A stretch of 64,000 bases of DNA, taken from positions 248,001 to 312,000 of the forward strand of contig JPHH03000020.1 of NCBI GenBank assembly GCA_000750105.3, in the 5' to 3' direction. Origin of the DNA: Tolypocladium sp. Sup5 PDA-1. Its lineage: Eukaryota; Ascomycota; Sordariomycetes; Hypocreales; Ophiocordycipitaceae. A program made the position numbers and the translations under genes. The first letter of the stretch is position 1. The number at the start of each line of letters is the position of its first letter. This document shows positions 22,508 to 33,870 of this stretch, piece after piece. The notes below the pieces were generated by a model. That model saw nothing but the letters and a program-made list of their open reading frames with translations, was not told the DNA's origin and ran no database searches.

Positions 22508-22999
22508 TCTAGGTGTCGAAGCGATGCTCTCGTGCGCAAAATAAGCTTTAGCCGTTGCACAACGGGCATCTCGTCCAGATCAGATAAGGGAGTGATGCCC
22601 GCTTTTTGAACCCCCTCATCGCCACTTCGCGGAATCGCGAGCCCCGACCTGCCGCCGTCGCACAAATAGCGATGACGTTCCAACCGGTATTCTTCCCGCT
22701 CCACCTTCCCCATACCGAGCTTGGGGCCAAGTCTCGGGGGCAGGAATATGGGGAGAGAGGGAGTCGGCCAACTCGCCGTGCCGGGCTTCATCCAATCCGA
22801 CCGGATCCACACCTGATTGGTCAATTCGCCGCCTTCCTGGAACCTACACACGACACCTCTTCCGTCGTAGACGAGCGCTCAATCACCATAATAGTATAAC
22901 CCGTGGCATTCTTCATCGTCTTATTAGTTGCATCATACGATAAGCCGCTTCATGTTGAGACAACTCCCCATCAAACTATCTTTCCTCTCAACCCGCACC
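22508..22999. promoter_or_regulatory. Shared divergent promoter of the gentisate genes
   Basis: The 492 bp between the two ATGs must serve both genes. Candidate regulator sites are an inverted repeat TCGCG-GAAT-CGCGA at 22627-22640 and a CGG-N8-CCG arrangement near 22765-22778. CGG half-sites are the usual targets of Zn2Cys6 regulators such as the one encoded at 24060-26490. That this regulator binds here is an inference. Confidence 0.5.
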
Positions 23000-23998
23000 A
23001 TGTCTTCCTGGTCACGCCTCATCCGCTTTGTCGACGACAGCGGCAAAGAAACTTTCGGAGAGCCAGTCATTGAGAATGAAAAGGATCTCACTGATCGGTT
23101 GGCGACGAATGATCTCTGGGCAGTTGAGCTTCGGGGGTCAAGCCCCGTTGGCCCTTTGGCAAAGGGGGACAAGGTTCATGTCAAGGCTCTCTCAGACATC
23201 CTGCGACCCTCCGATGTACCAATCATCCGCTGCATTGGCTTGAATTACATGAAGCACAGTGAGTGAATTTCTCAGTTCGTTGTACTTTGACACTCGAAGA
23301 GTCTAACATGGAAAATAAAGTTCAGGAAGGAGGTCGCAAGCCGCCGCCTTATCCCTCGGTCTTCATCAAGCCTGCCACGTCGCTGGCTGGTTTCGACGAA
23401 GACATCCCGATTCCCAAGATTGCGCAAGACGGCACCCTCGACTATGAGGGCGAGCTGGTAAGTAAACGCAGATTCCCACATCTTCTCATGCAAGCCACGG
23501 CTGATCAATCCTTTCTCCCAGGCCATTGTGATTGGTAAAACCGGCAAGGACATCCCCAAAGAGTCCGCACTGGAGTTTGTAGCGGGTTACTGCGTTTCCA
23601 ACGACGTCTCTGCCCGCGGTTGGCAACGCGACCCAGCCAAGGCCGGTGTCGTGCCGCAGTGGTGCTTCAGCAAAGGCTTTGACAAGTTTGCGCCTCTGGG
23701 ACCGATGCTTGTCGCCCCGTCCGTGGTGGGTGCGGCGTCTGATTTGCAGCTTCGCACGCTTGTCAATGGCGAGGAACGCCAAAGCACAAGCACGGGCGAT
23801 CTGCTGTTTGGTGTGGAGGCCATTGTCAGCTTTTGCAGCCAAGGAACTACCCTCGAGGCCGGCACTGTGATTCTCACAGGAACTCCGTCAGGCGTTGCCA
23901 TGGGCATGAAGGAGCCCAAGTACCTCAACAACGGCGATGTGGTCGAGGTGAGCATCACTGGGCTGGGGAGTGTCAGAAACAAGATGGCTTTCGAGTAA
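22952..23998 (+). CDS. Fumarylacetoacetase-family hydrolase, probable fumarylpyruvate hydrolase
   Basis: Exons are 22952/23000-23258, 23321-23457 and 23522-23998. From the ATG at 23000 the protein has 290 residues; an in-frame ATG at 22952 adds 16. The FAH domain shows IGLNYMKH, PPPYPSVFIKPATSL, the metal-binding DYEGEL, then IGKTGKDIPKES and GYCVSNDVSARGWQ. The first intron uses an AAG acceptor at 23320; the CAG five bases downstream would break the conserved sequence. The expected reaction next to gentisate dioxygenase is hydrolysis of fumarylpyruvate (or maleylpyruvate) to fumarate (or maleate) and pyruvate. Other FAH-family reactions such as oxaloacetate decarboxylation or acylpyruvate hydrolysis cannot be excluded. 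The upstream 16 residues are basic and hydroxylated like a mitochondrial presequence. Confidence 0.88.
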
Positions 23999-24059
23999 GT
24001 TCGGCAAGGGTTTGCATACATGTATACAATAGAGCACTAGAATAAGGTATAGATAGATG

Positions 24060-26490
24060 TTACTCGTTCAGAAGACCCCAGGCATTCATATCATTCAGCC
24101 ACGAAAAGTCGTCAATGTCGAACGTCAGGTCGCTGAGATCAAGGTTTGGGAACGGGGCGAATTGCAGATCGTCAGCCACCGGTGGCAGAGTGCCCAGAGC
24201 CGGAGCTTGGTCAAGTGGTTCCATGTGCTGGGTCGAAGCCACCACGGAGTTCCGAGCCGCCGTGCCGGGTACGCTGTGTACTATTTTGGATGCCAGGATC
24301 TGCAAAGCAGCCACGCAGCGTTTTGGCGATTGGCCCAATTCTTCATGGGCGTGCAAAACTTCCATTGCTTGATTCCAGGCCTTGTTCACTTCTTCTGGAG
24401 GAAACATGTCGGCGCGGAGCTTGGCTGCGATGAGGACGGTGGCAGCGGAGAAGACGTAATACACTCGGTACCACCAGGCTGGCAGCAGTCCGACGGTGCC
24501 GTCGGTTGCTTGATACTTGAGCAGGAGCCCAATGATGCACTGTGCCGTGTCGACGCAGAAGTAGGCACACTGCTGCATGACTCGGTTCTGGAGGCTGTCG
24601 AACGGCTGGGAAGACCCCGCCGAGGCCTGGTGTAGACAAACGCGCGCCAGGACAGGCCGTAACAGGAACATGCGCGCGTGGAGGAATCTGGGCAGCCATT
24701 AGAAACAGGTCCCGTGGAGACAGACTGGGGAAAGCGGAGTACGGAACCTTATGCGGATTAAAATAGCTTGTCGATACGCAACTTTGTTGTTCATGACGCT
24801 TGGGTCGCTCAAGACGAGCTGATTCGGAAGGCTATCTTCCCACTTGCTCATGGCTCCGTCGAGCTGCATTACGACCCCGAGGTCGGCGTCTTGTTTCTCC
24901 AGTTGGACGGCGCCGCGCGGGCGCGGACCCGGTCCGCCGGAATAAAATGCCAGAATGACTTTGTGCGTTATCTCATAGAGCTCAACTGATTTGACGAAGA
25001 ATGATGCCTCCGTGAGAAGACCCGACTGGTCCGGCTCAGTGCCCCACGAGGTGGCTGGCAATGGCACCGCCAGTGCAAGATGCTCCGAGACCATGGCTGG
25101 GCGGCCGTGGGTAAGAGACACCATACTGAACTGGTCAGTCATGTTTCGGACAACGTGCAAAACAGTTCCCGGGTAGCTTACCGGTCCATAAGGACACATC
25201 CGTACCAAACTCGGCGAAACAGCTCGCGCTGTGCCGGGGTTGTCTGGTCAGCCGACGTCTCGGGTAGATGCAGACCCAAGCCCTGCGCTATCCGCACAGC
25301 TGAACCGACAATCATCCATGTCTGATGTGGACGGTTCGTGCTCTGAAGATACTGGCTAGTCACGAGCAGGTACTGCACAAGCTCCAGCGACCCTTGATCC
25401 CACAGATTCAGATCCAGCAGGTCTTGAGCTCGTCGGAAGTACACATTGCTTGCCTCGTCTCGCTTCTCCGGCGCTAGTGACTCGACCAGCTGTGTCGACA
25501 GGGCAAAGATGACGTTGAGCGTCGCAACAAATATCCTCTCGTCAGTGTCCATGGGCGTTCCGGCAAAGAGGTTTGCATAGAAGACCTCCCACTTCCGCCG
25601 GTCGAGAAATGGGTACAACGGGTCGACGTAGAACCAGTAGACACCCATCAGATGGTCGGCCTGCCGTCGAGGAGGCAGAACATCATTGGCGGAGTTGTAC
25701 ATGCCGCTCCTTCTCGATGGACTCAACGCCGCTGGCCCTGGTGCCGCATTGTGGCGAGAAGAGATGGGCTGCGTCTGGCCCAGGCGAACGCCAATGGCCG
25801 CCTTGATTTGAGCCGTGAAGGATCCGGCGCTGCTGCTCCCAAAGTATTCGCCCGTGCTGACGCCCTCATCGATCACCGCAGTCATCGAGTCAATCACCGC
25901 AGGGCTGGTGTCAGCTGGCACCGTGGACGCTACCTCAGTGCCGTTGGTCGCCCGTTTCAGCGCCACGGGCCGCTCTGCGGCTGGCCCAGCCGGGGACAGG
26001 CTCGCCACAGTCTTCCGAGGCGGCTGGGCCTGTGCTGTGGAGTAAGCTCCGGCGCGGGGACTCCGCTGCGTCGGCTCTCGAGCAGCCAACTGGACACGGT
26101 TTGCCGAAAGGCGCGGCGGCCGTTGGTCGTTGCCGTGGCCGCTGATGAGAGGCGGTCGTTGGCTCCGAGGCGGAGGTGCCGAAGCCTTTTCCCGGACGGG
26201 TGTGCCGTCGCTGTTGCTGTACTTGCATTTATCCCCTTGACCAAACCGCTTCGAGCAGGTTCCGCACGCTGTTGCCTCTGTCAGAACAGTATCCAAGCTG
26301 AGCCATCGCCCACCAGCCAGCCACTTCAGCCCGTGTCGCACATCACAAGTGGCTGCGACTCACCCGGCCTCACGCCATCGCACTTGACCTTCCGCGTGCG
26401 ACACGTGTCACAGGCTACATCAATCTTCAGCCGTTTGGTTCGGTGGAGTCCTGCAGGCGGGACTCTGGCCGGTACGGGTGCCGATGCCAT
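24060..26490 (-). CDS. Zn2Cys6 transcription factor, candidate regulator of the gentisate genes
   Basis: Exons are 26364-26490, 25182-26268, 24748-25125 and 24060-24687, giving 739 residues. The N-terminal binuclear cluster is split by the first intron: VACDTCRTRKVKCDG, then ACGTCSKRFGQGDKC, with spacing C-x2-C-x6-C-x6-C-x2-C-x9-C. A low-complexity linker follows. The fungal transcription factor domain spans roughly residues 220-560: HLMGVYWFYVDPLYPFLDR, then TRQ-like SQYLQSTNRPHQTWMIVGSAVRIAQGLGLH, then ELFRRVWYGCVLMDRMVSLTHGRPAM. The acidic C-terminus rich in Asp and Phe may activate transcription. The third intron donor, GTTCCG, is weak, but splicing restores the family sequence. The stop codon lies 61 bp from that of the hydrolase gene. 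Control of the two enzyme genes is inferred from position. Confidence 0.9.
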
Positions 26491-27032
26491 TACCCGCCGA
26501 CGCCGAATGGATCCTGCAGAAGCAGTGTCGCTGCCGTGTCGCTGCCCGGGATGCCTGCCACGTACCGTATCAGGCACCACACTTGCACATTCCGCGGTTA
26601 CACAAGCGTCGGAAGGGAGCAGGGCGAGGGATACAGACCAGCTTTCGGCCAGTTTGAGATGAGTCACAGGGTGTCCAACCGACTTTTAGAACCTTGATGT
26701 CGACAATGGACGCGACGGACAAGTAGCACAGCCTGACGTGTCGTCGCTGTCGTCAACGTTTCGGGAAGTCTGCTTTCCGGATTATACCCGTTCCGACGGC
26801 GCAGCCAACCAGAGCTGTTCCGGCTTCCGAGACAGCTACTCCGAGCCCCGTATTTCTTGACCACCACCCGCATAATCCCACGAATATTGTACAAAGAAGG
26901 TGACCAGTGTTTTCTGACCAAGACACATTGTATGAATCCGGGCAAGCTGGCGAAGATCCCTCCTGGGTGCTCGTATCAGCGATGGTTCTTTGACCTGACT
27001 TTGACTTATTAACAACCAGCTTTTGTCAGCCA
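26491..27032 (-). promoter_or_regulatory. Intergenic upstream of the regulator gene
   Basis: About 0.54 kb between the regulator ATG and the 3' end of the GFA-type gene, both on the - strand. It must hold the regulator's promoter. No gene or clear motif was seen. Confidence 0.4.
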
Positions 27033-27584
27033 TCACTTCCGCATCTCCTCCCATTGAGCGACACCCTCCGATGGACCCATCCAACCTGGCCGGTTCTTTA
27101 CAAATATTTCATTTCCAGGGCAAATCCGTAGCCTGTGAGTATTAGAAATGGCCGTAGCATTGCCGCGACCGGGGTCTAGGCCTGGGGACCCGATTACTCA
27201 CCCGTCGTGCAAAATTGCCGTTCGAATAAGCAGATGCGTTCCCTTCGCTGATGCCGGTACAGTCCAAAGTGGCGTGCCGCAAGTCTTGCAGAATGCCTTG
27301 TTCTTCGGTGACCCGCTCGACGTGTCGGAGAACACAAATTCGGTGATGCTGCCTGTGCCTGCAACAATATCCACGTCCTGGCTGGTGAACTTTGCAAGCT
27401 GTGGACGTGTAAGCCAGATCGTCCACACAAAACGTTCATGGTGAATTGGCCATACCACTTGATTTGGACCCCCTGCTCCCTTGCTGCAGTGTTGGCAGAA
27501 GCACGACAGAACCGCAATCGGTTCCGACGAGATGGTCAGGCGAACAGCGCCACACAAGCACTGACCTTTGTAGGGTGCCGCCAT
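27033..27584 (-). CDS. GFA / CENP-V-type zinc protein
   Basis: Exons are 27456-27584, 27202-27398 and 27033-27132, giving 141 residues. The zinc-binding cysteines of the GFA fold are present: GQCLCGAVRL, then CFCQHCSKGAGG, then FCKTCGTPLWTVP. The last exon supplies the family's C-terminal FVKNRPGWMGPSEGVAQWEEM-like end. The first intron (57 bp) is a multiple of three without stops, so a retained form is possible; removing it joins GGPNQV to LAKFTSQ as in relatives. The second intron (69 bp) is required to reach the conserved end. GFA proteins were named for glutathione-dependent formaldehyde activation, but for most fungal members the substrate is unknown. No neighbour hints at one. Confidence 0.87.
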
Positions 27585-30500
27585 TGTGCTTATTTTTCAA
27601 GTTCAGCAGCAGCTTCTCACGCAGACAATAGTCCATCAATTCACTACCCTGATGGGTGTCTCTTGATTCGCAAGTTTGTCGGTCATCTTTATATTGAGTA
27701 GATCGTACCCTGTCGGCGCTTGTGGCAACGGAAGTGGCGCTTCGGAACAGCTTCCGAGCAGTAGTCCGAACATCGAATCGGAACAACGGTGGTCCAACTC
27801 AAGCTCGACGCGTAGAAGTGTTTTTTACTACTCGCAGGTTTCTTTCTCATCTCTTTGCTGACCTTGAAACGTTGAACGAACTGCTCAACTAATTGAATGT
27901 AAACCTTGCGGCTACCCTATATCTTCTGGTGTGCGAAGGTTCTAGCCTTATACCTTGCAAGGGTTCCATGCATTGCAAGGTACCTTGGCTAACAAGGAAC
28001 TACAACGAATGCGGGAAATATAGCAAAATACAGGGTTAAATTTGCGCACACCAGTAGGGATATTCCCTGCATGATTTCATGTAAATGTGATAAAACGGAA
28101 ACCATGGGTGTCTGAGAACACATCAACGTAACTAAAGTGAATACATACGCGAAATCTATTCCACGAAATTATCCTTGGCTTTTCTTGTGTCCTGACTCCT
28201 ATGTCGCGGCGGACTGGATTATTCACTGACTGGTGGGCCGTGGCGTGGACATGAACCTCACAGCAACGAGACCTTGTCATCTGGGTGTTGCGTTATGCGG
28301 TTCCAAATCATCAAGCAGAAAATAGGGGTAAATTTAGGGGTCAAACTCATCGGTCAAATATAGCAATAGAATTCTAATTCTTGATCGAATTGATGCATCT
28401 CTTGCTTATCCTTGTGCTTTGTGTCTGAATTCCTGCCCCTCTTAACCTCAGTTACCTCCGTGCCTAGCTGACCCTTTCCTTGCCTTTTCCAGGGATTAGT
28501 AGCCCGACTAATAGATTATAACTAGCTAGTCATTAGACCAGATATCTAGTTAGCTATCTAGTCAGCAAGCCACTGATCCCCAGGACTTCCGTTTCCTCGG
28601 CCAAGGGCTGCCTAGGTCAACCGATCTATCCGACACTGGGACGACCGGCTTCCAGATTTGCCGGAACATGAAGCTTTCTCGGCTCCGAAGGCCGAGGACT
28701 TGCGCAGTAAAAACAAATTCTAACAAATCAATTAATCTCTACATGTTCTCTTCCTTACTTCCTAATATGGCGATGGCCGAACTCCAAAAAATCAGTACCG
28801 TAAAGACCATCTCCGTCCGCATGCGCATGTAAAGGTCGACTTGTCTCTCGGCCGCGCGAAGCCCGTCGGGTGTCTTTTACCGACCATTACATATAATCCC
28901 TGCCAAGAAAGGCAATACAGGAGATCCCACGTTCCTGTTACCGGCGCATCGGATAACGGATGAAGTAGGACATATCTCCACAGGACCCGCTCGCTTACTC
29001 CTGGGCGGAAGTTGGCCGAACATCCCACGTCACCAGACATTTGTCTAAGACTTCACATGCTAATATCGAAAGGTTTTCGAGACTGTTGATGGAAGATGCG
29101 GTGTTTGCGGTTGCTTCTAAACCGATGGGCTTTTGACGTAAACAGCGACCTGTTTGATCCATGTTTCTCTACAAAAAAGAAATTCAAGGGCTGCGCGCTG
29201 CATTGATCCTTGTTGCATGTGATTGTGATGCCTGAGATGCCATAGTAAATTAGTCAAGCCCCGAAGCAAGCGGCATGCAGTTTTATAGACCTCGCATCTG
29301 GAGGAACGGCGTCGGACGCTCGGGGGACATATAACGAAGGGTAGCTTGGCAAAGTCACATATGACATACACTTGTCGGATAGACCGGTTGACGAGGCAGG
29401 CCCGGGAGACCCGGCCGGACCGGCCGACCCGGGAGATCCGGCCGACTCGGAAACCTCCTTTGGCAGCAATGTTACATTGATGACTCATGGATAGGGGTTA
29501 CAAGCTATAGCTGCAAGGATAAGAGGAATCCTTTTTCCAGCCTCTTTTAATAGCTAGGAGAGTCATAGAAGTCATATCAATTGATCACGCATTTAACGGG
29601 ATTCGGGTCACGCTCATAGCGATAACACTAGGCTACTTGTAAATAAACAACACGTTTGTGATAGCATAGTCTGGCAATAAAGCAACCGACTTCCTATACG
29701 TAATGTGGCTTCTAAGGTGACAATTAACATTCTATAAACCGTCTCGTCTTGTACTGCTTCGTCAGTTCGCCGCATGGCACTCACAAAAGTCCTCACTTTC
29801 TGGCCTTCAAGGTGTCTAGAGACGTTGAAAATCAAAGATGCTCCCGCTGTCACATGCAAAGCCGCGGTCATTATACCCCGCCAGCTACAGCATCGCCTCA
29901 CAGCATGTCGACTAGCCACAGACGTGCGACAGCGGCAAAGTCCAAGATAAGTCGCCGATCCGTAGTTTTTCATTCCACATTCCAAATCGAGATGAACTTC
30001 CGCTTTGGAAGTGGTGGCCTCAACAGGTTGAAGTCTGGCCCCTCGGTCGACGCTGGGACGATACAGACTCTTGGCAGAGGCTGTCGACAGCGCCTTGAAG
30101 CGGGACGGAACGGTGACTTGACAAATACATTGGAGTTTTCCGTCAAAGTATGGGACCTGCGTCGGCGGTGTCGCATTCAATAGTATGACCAAGGAGCATT
30201 TCCTACGATTGGCAGTTGAAACCACCGCCATCGCCTGTCACCGAGAGCAAGCATCAACGGGCTGGCCGCAGATGCCGGAGCGAGGAGGAGCAAGGAGGGT
30301 ACATTAGGCTGCGTTGTAAGGATGTAGAGAAGATGGCATATTCGGCGAAGAAGAAGAAGCATGTCTATCGCAAAACGCAAAGTTATATTCACGTAGAGCT
30401 TGAACCCAGATGCTCGGGTTAATACAACGTAGCCAAAGGAGACCTCAGCATCACATCGTCAGGGACCAAATTCGCCGGTACATACTCGTAGTTCATGGGG

Positions 30501-32117
30501 AGCATGATACCGACAGACCAGCCGTTGCATGGAAAACGCCACGTGAAACCGAAACCCCGGGAAATTAGAATTGAGCGTCCCGTCACCATCGGCATGCAGC
30601 GAGGCCCGGGCTTGGAGCTGGCCCGTAACGGCAGTCGACCCCCAAAGTCGACGCAACGGGAAACAAAGTCATGCAAACACATGGAACTAGACAGAGTCCA
30701 CTGAAACCTCCAGCCGGATAGGTTGTGTCATGGGGAGAAGGTAACGCCGTCGGTACTGTGTCTGCCACGAGTGATGGGACGATGACGAGGCGGGATGGTT
30801 CGAGGTACGATCCTGGTTCTCAGCCATCAATTCTATTGGTGGCGGAAGGCGTGCTTGACATCTTGGCTTGTCGGGACACAGAATTTAGCGAGGCACGGGG
30901 CTTAGTCGGGGTCCGCGACTCGAGATGCATTGAGTCTGTGGGGTTCACCGTTCAATAGCCTGTTGCATAAGCTAGGCAGGCGGGGGCTACCGCGTCAAGG
31001 ACCTCGAGCTCTCATTCCTCTCACTTCTGGCGCTTGAAAGCCACGGCTGGACTCAATCTAGAGTGATTGCATAAATACATGTCTGCTATGGCCTTTGAAG
31101 TCGTGTCACCATCAGGCCAGTGTGTACTTGGAGCTGCCAGCTTACGTGCATACCCCCCGGTCATTGCAAAATGGTGGTGCGCGGGGGATCTACGGATACC
31201 GGCTGCATGGTTGTCACTCAGCCACACCCGCCTTGGCGCCGCTTCCCCCACGTTCCAACCCCCCCACAGGGTCGACCCCTGGTCCTCCCACAATTCCCTG
31301 GACACGCCCACCAACTTTGTCCCCTCGCAGGTCGCTTGGCCTCGTGCCCACTGCCCTCCCCAAGGCCTACTCGTATTCCCTTCCCAGGTTGCCAGGCCCG
31401 CAGGGGTCGCACAATACCCGGGCTTTGAGCACACGCCCATCAGGCGATGCTGTGTAGCTGCCCAGCCGTCGCGCCACCTGCGGGCGCCGCCAGAGGCGCA
31501 TCGCGGCCGTCGTCACCTGGCGTTGGCATGGCATGGCAACCGGACTGAATTACCTCTTGCGGCTCCTTGTCCCGGCCCAGACCCCCCAAGTGTAGCCCTC
31601 CCTTTTCCGCTCTGGGAAGTCCAGCCGGGCCCTCGCCCGACCGCAGCTGGACCTCCTGCTGTCTTGGACCTCTTGCACCGTCTCGCGACGCACAAGTTCC
31701 CTAGCCTACCGTCTACGGGCCGGCTAGAGTTGAGGGCTACGTGCGCCCGCAGGCGCAGCTTCAGAGCAGTGCCGAGAGCGTCCATCACCGCCAGCCACAT
31801 GTCGAACGCCGGGGAAATGGACCTTTGTGGTGGGCATCAACGAGCTTTTCGTACCCACTGCGAGCGGCCAAGCCGTCAGTATGGGTCGAAGAGTGCTCTT
31901 CTCAGTTGGTCAGCGGGAGGACGGCGATGCTGGAGACTGCAGAGACGGTCGACGGATATATAAACGCCAGTCCTCCCACGAAGACGTTTGAGTGTCTCGG
32001 ATTCAGCAGCGCATCTCCTGCCTCACTCATCCTCTCAGTCTTCTGCTTGCGTTCCTCCGAGAACCAGCAACTCGCCCAGCATCAAAGACTTGAGTCCGCA
32101 CAGAACTTGCCCTTAAA
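27585..32117. other. 4.5 kb region without a supported gene
   Basis: From 27.6 to about 30.4 kb the sequence is comparatively A+T-rich, with runs such as CTAGTTAGCTATCTAGT near 28548 and small palindromes such as CCTTGCAAGG near 27954. It may be decayed repeat or transposon DNA, but no element can be identified. A small GC-rich direct repeat (27-bp spacing, CCCGGGAGA at 29401 and 29428) stands out in it. From 31.0 to 31.9 kb it becomes GC-rich and proline-coding in several frames; the 298-codon frame there has no family features. The lipase promoter is at the right end. Confidence 0.45.
31957..31964 (+). promoter_or_regulatory. TATA box of the lipase gene
   Basis: TATATAAA lies 154 bp upstream of the lipase ATG at 32118 and is followed by a pyrimidine-rich leader, as in strongly expressed fungal genes. 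Confidence 0.55.
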
Positions 32118-33345
32118 ATGAAGGCCGGGTATCTTCTCGCTCTTGCCGCCGTTGCGGTTGGCAGCCCCGTCGGGTCTATCGAGGACTATGCCAACAACAT
32201 TGAGCGGAGAAGTCAGTTTACAATGTCCGACTCCTTTGAAGACCATCCAGACTAACAAAAGAACGCTCAGATTCCGTCTCGGAGCAGGACTATGGCAACC
32301 TCAAGTTCTACGTCCAGCACGCCGCGGCTGCGTACTGCAACATGGACACGCGGCCTGGAGAGGCCATTGAGTGCGGGGGCAGCTGCCCGGGTGTCGAGGG
32401 GGACAAGGCCACCATCGTTGACACCTTTGTGTAAGTCACAACCTGGCATACGATCCTCTAGAGGTACAGGACAGCCTTCAGCTAACACGGTGTTGTACCA
32501 GCGGCGAATGGACCGGCGTTGGTGGCTACGTCGCCGTCGACCATGCTCGCCGTGAGATTGTCCTGTCCATCCGCGGCAGCAACAACATCCGCAACTGGGT
32601 CACCGACATCATCTTTACCTTTCAAGACTGCGACCTGGTCGACGAGTGTAAGGTCCACACTGGCTTCGCCGCGGGCTGGGAGGAGATCGCCGGCGACGCC
32701 ACGCGCGCCCTGACGACCGCCCGCGACGCCAACCCGGGCTACAAGCTGATCATCACCGGCCACTCCCTCGGCGGCGCCGTCGCCACGCTCGCGACCGCCT
32801 ACCTTCGCCGTGGCGGCTTCGTGGCCGACGCCTACACCTACGGCGCCCCGCGCGTCGGCAACGACCACTTCGCCAACTTCATGACCAGCCAGCCCGGCGG
32901 CCAGTGGCGCGTCACCCACCGCGACGACCCCATCCCCCGCCTGCCCCCCATCTTCCTCGGCTACCGCCACGTCTCGCCCGAGCACTGGCTGGCCAACGGC
33001 AAGTCCAGCCAGACCGACTACAGCATCAGTGATATCGAGGTGTGCCCCGGCATCGCCAACACCGACTGCAACGCCGGTACCTTTGGCTTCAACATCATCT
33101 CCCACGTGCACTACCTCGGCAGCACCACTGGCTGCGCCCCCTTCCCGCTCTTCTGGAAGCGCGACGGGCAGGACATTTCCAACGAGGATCTCGAGCAGAG
33201 GCTCAACGAGTGGAGCCAGAAAGATCAGGACTTTGTTAAGAACTCGAAGCGCGACGAGCACGACGTTTCCAACCAGGAGCTCGAGCAGCGGCTCAACGAG
33301 TGGAGCCAGAAAGATCAGGATTTTGTCGCGAACATGAAGATCTGA
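32118..33345 (+). CDS. Secreted class 3 lipase / esterase with duplicated C-terminal tail
   Basis: Exons are 32118-32211, 32271-32430 and 32502-33345, giving 365 residues. An N-terminal signal peptide of about 16-18 residues is followed by a short propeptide-like segment. The alpha/beta-hydrolase core is that of Rhizomucor/Thermomyces-type lipases: the lid and oxyanion region after LSIRGSNNIRNWVTD, the nucleophile elbow GHSLGG with Ser173, Asp227 in HRDDPIPR, and His286 in ISHVHYLG. Cysteines in AYCN, ECGGSCPG and DCDLVDECK fit the family's disulfides. It should hydrolyse acylglycerols or related esters outside the cell. After the catalytic domain come two nearly identical 30-residue units ending in LEQRLNEWSQKDQDFV, which are charged and helical and not part of the normal lipase fold. 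Confidence 0.92.
33157..33336 (+). repeat. In-frame 90-bp tandem duplication in the lipase gene
   Basis: Units 33157-33246 and 33247-33336 both start AAGCGCGACG and share long identical blocks, encoding two copies of a 30-residue helical segment. Differences are few, so the duplication is probably recent. Confidence 0.85.
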
Positions 33346-33870
33346 GCACATCGCAGCTTGATCCCGAGCCAACCCCCGTCCATCTCCTTGAAGGGATCGC
33401 AAGCAAAAGGTTGAGTCCGTTGGTCTCAGCCACCCCCAACTCTGGGCTCATATACGCAGACTGGGCCCTCTCCCTCTTCTGACGTCTCCGTACATGAGGC
33501 CATCTCACCGTATCGAGCAACGTCAACGGCCAGCAACTTGGCCAAACACCTGTTCATATTCTCATTTGCACAGCGCATTGCATATACTGTCTAGCATAGC
33601 ATCAGCGTTCTGCATTTACTGCATTTGTCCTTTACACTCCGCAGAGGTATATAATCCTACCAAAAATGTACATATTATCATTCATACAACCGTAAAGCTC
33701 CATGCATGTCCTCTTGTGCCACAAAGCACGGCCCGTGACTCCATCCGTCCGAAAAGCCCAGCTTCGACCAAGACCTTGGCAACCCGAATCTGCAAGCGAA
33801 ATGTCATACCTGCAGTACCTCGACTGATGCTTGATCATCACCATATGTGAAAGATCAGACCCCCATGTCC
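33346..33870. other. Intergenic between convergent genes
   Basis: About 0.5 kb of 3' flanking sequence between the lipase and RAD7. It is A+T-richer than the genes, as expected for terminator regions, and no gene is seen. Confidence 0.45.

Noticed and set aside
25652..26662. 336-codon + strand frame opposite the Zn2Cys6 regulator
   Set aside because: Shadow of the regulator's coding exons; no independent features.
29254..29469. Collagen-like Gly-Pro-Ala stretch on the - strand
   Set aside because: Comes from a short GC-rich 27-bp direct repeat; the rest of the frame is unlike any collagen-like protein.
29614..30231. 205-codon frame on the - strand
   Set aside because: No recognisable motifs, many rare-type codons and cysteines scattered without pattern, in an A+T-rich gene-free stretch.
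31067..31963. 298-codon open frame in GC-rich DNA upstream of the lipase
   Set aside because: Proline/arginine-rich translation with several equally open overlapping frames, no family motif; looks like base-composition bias.
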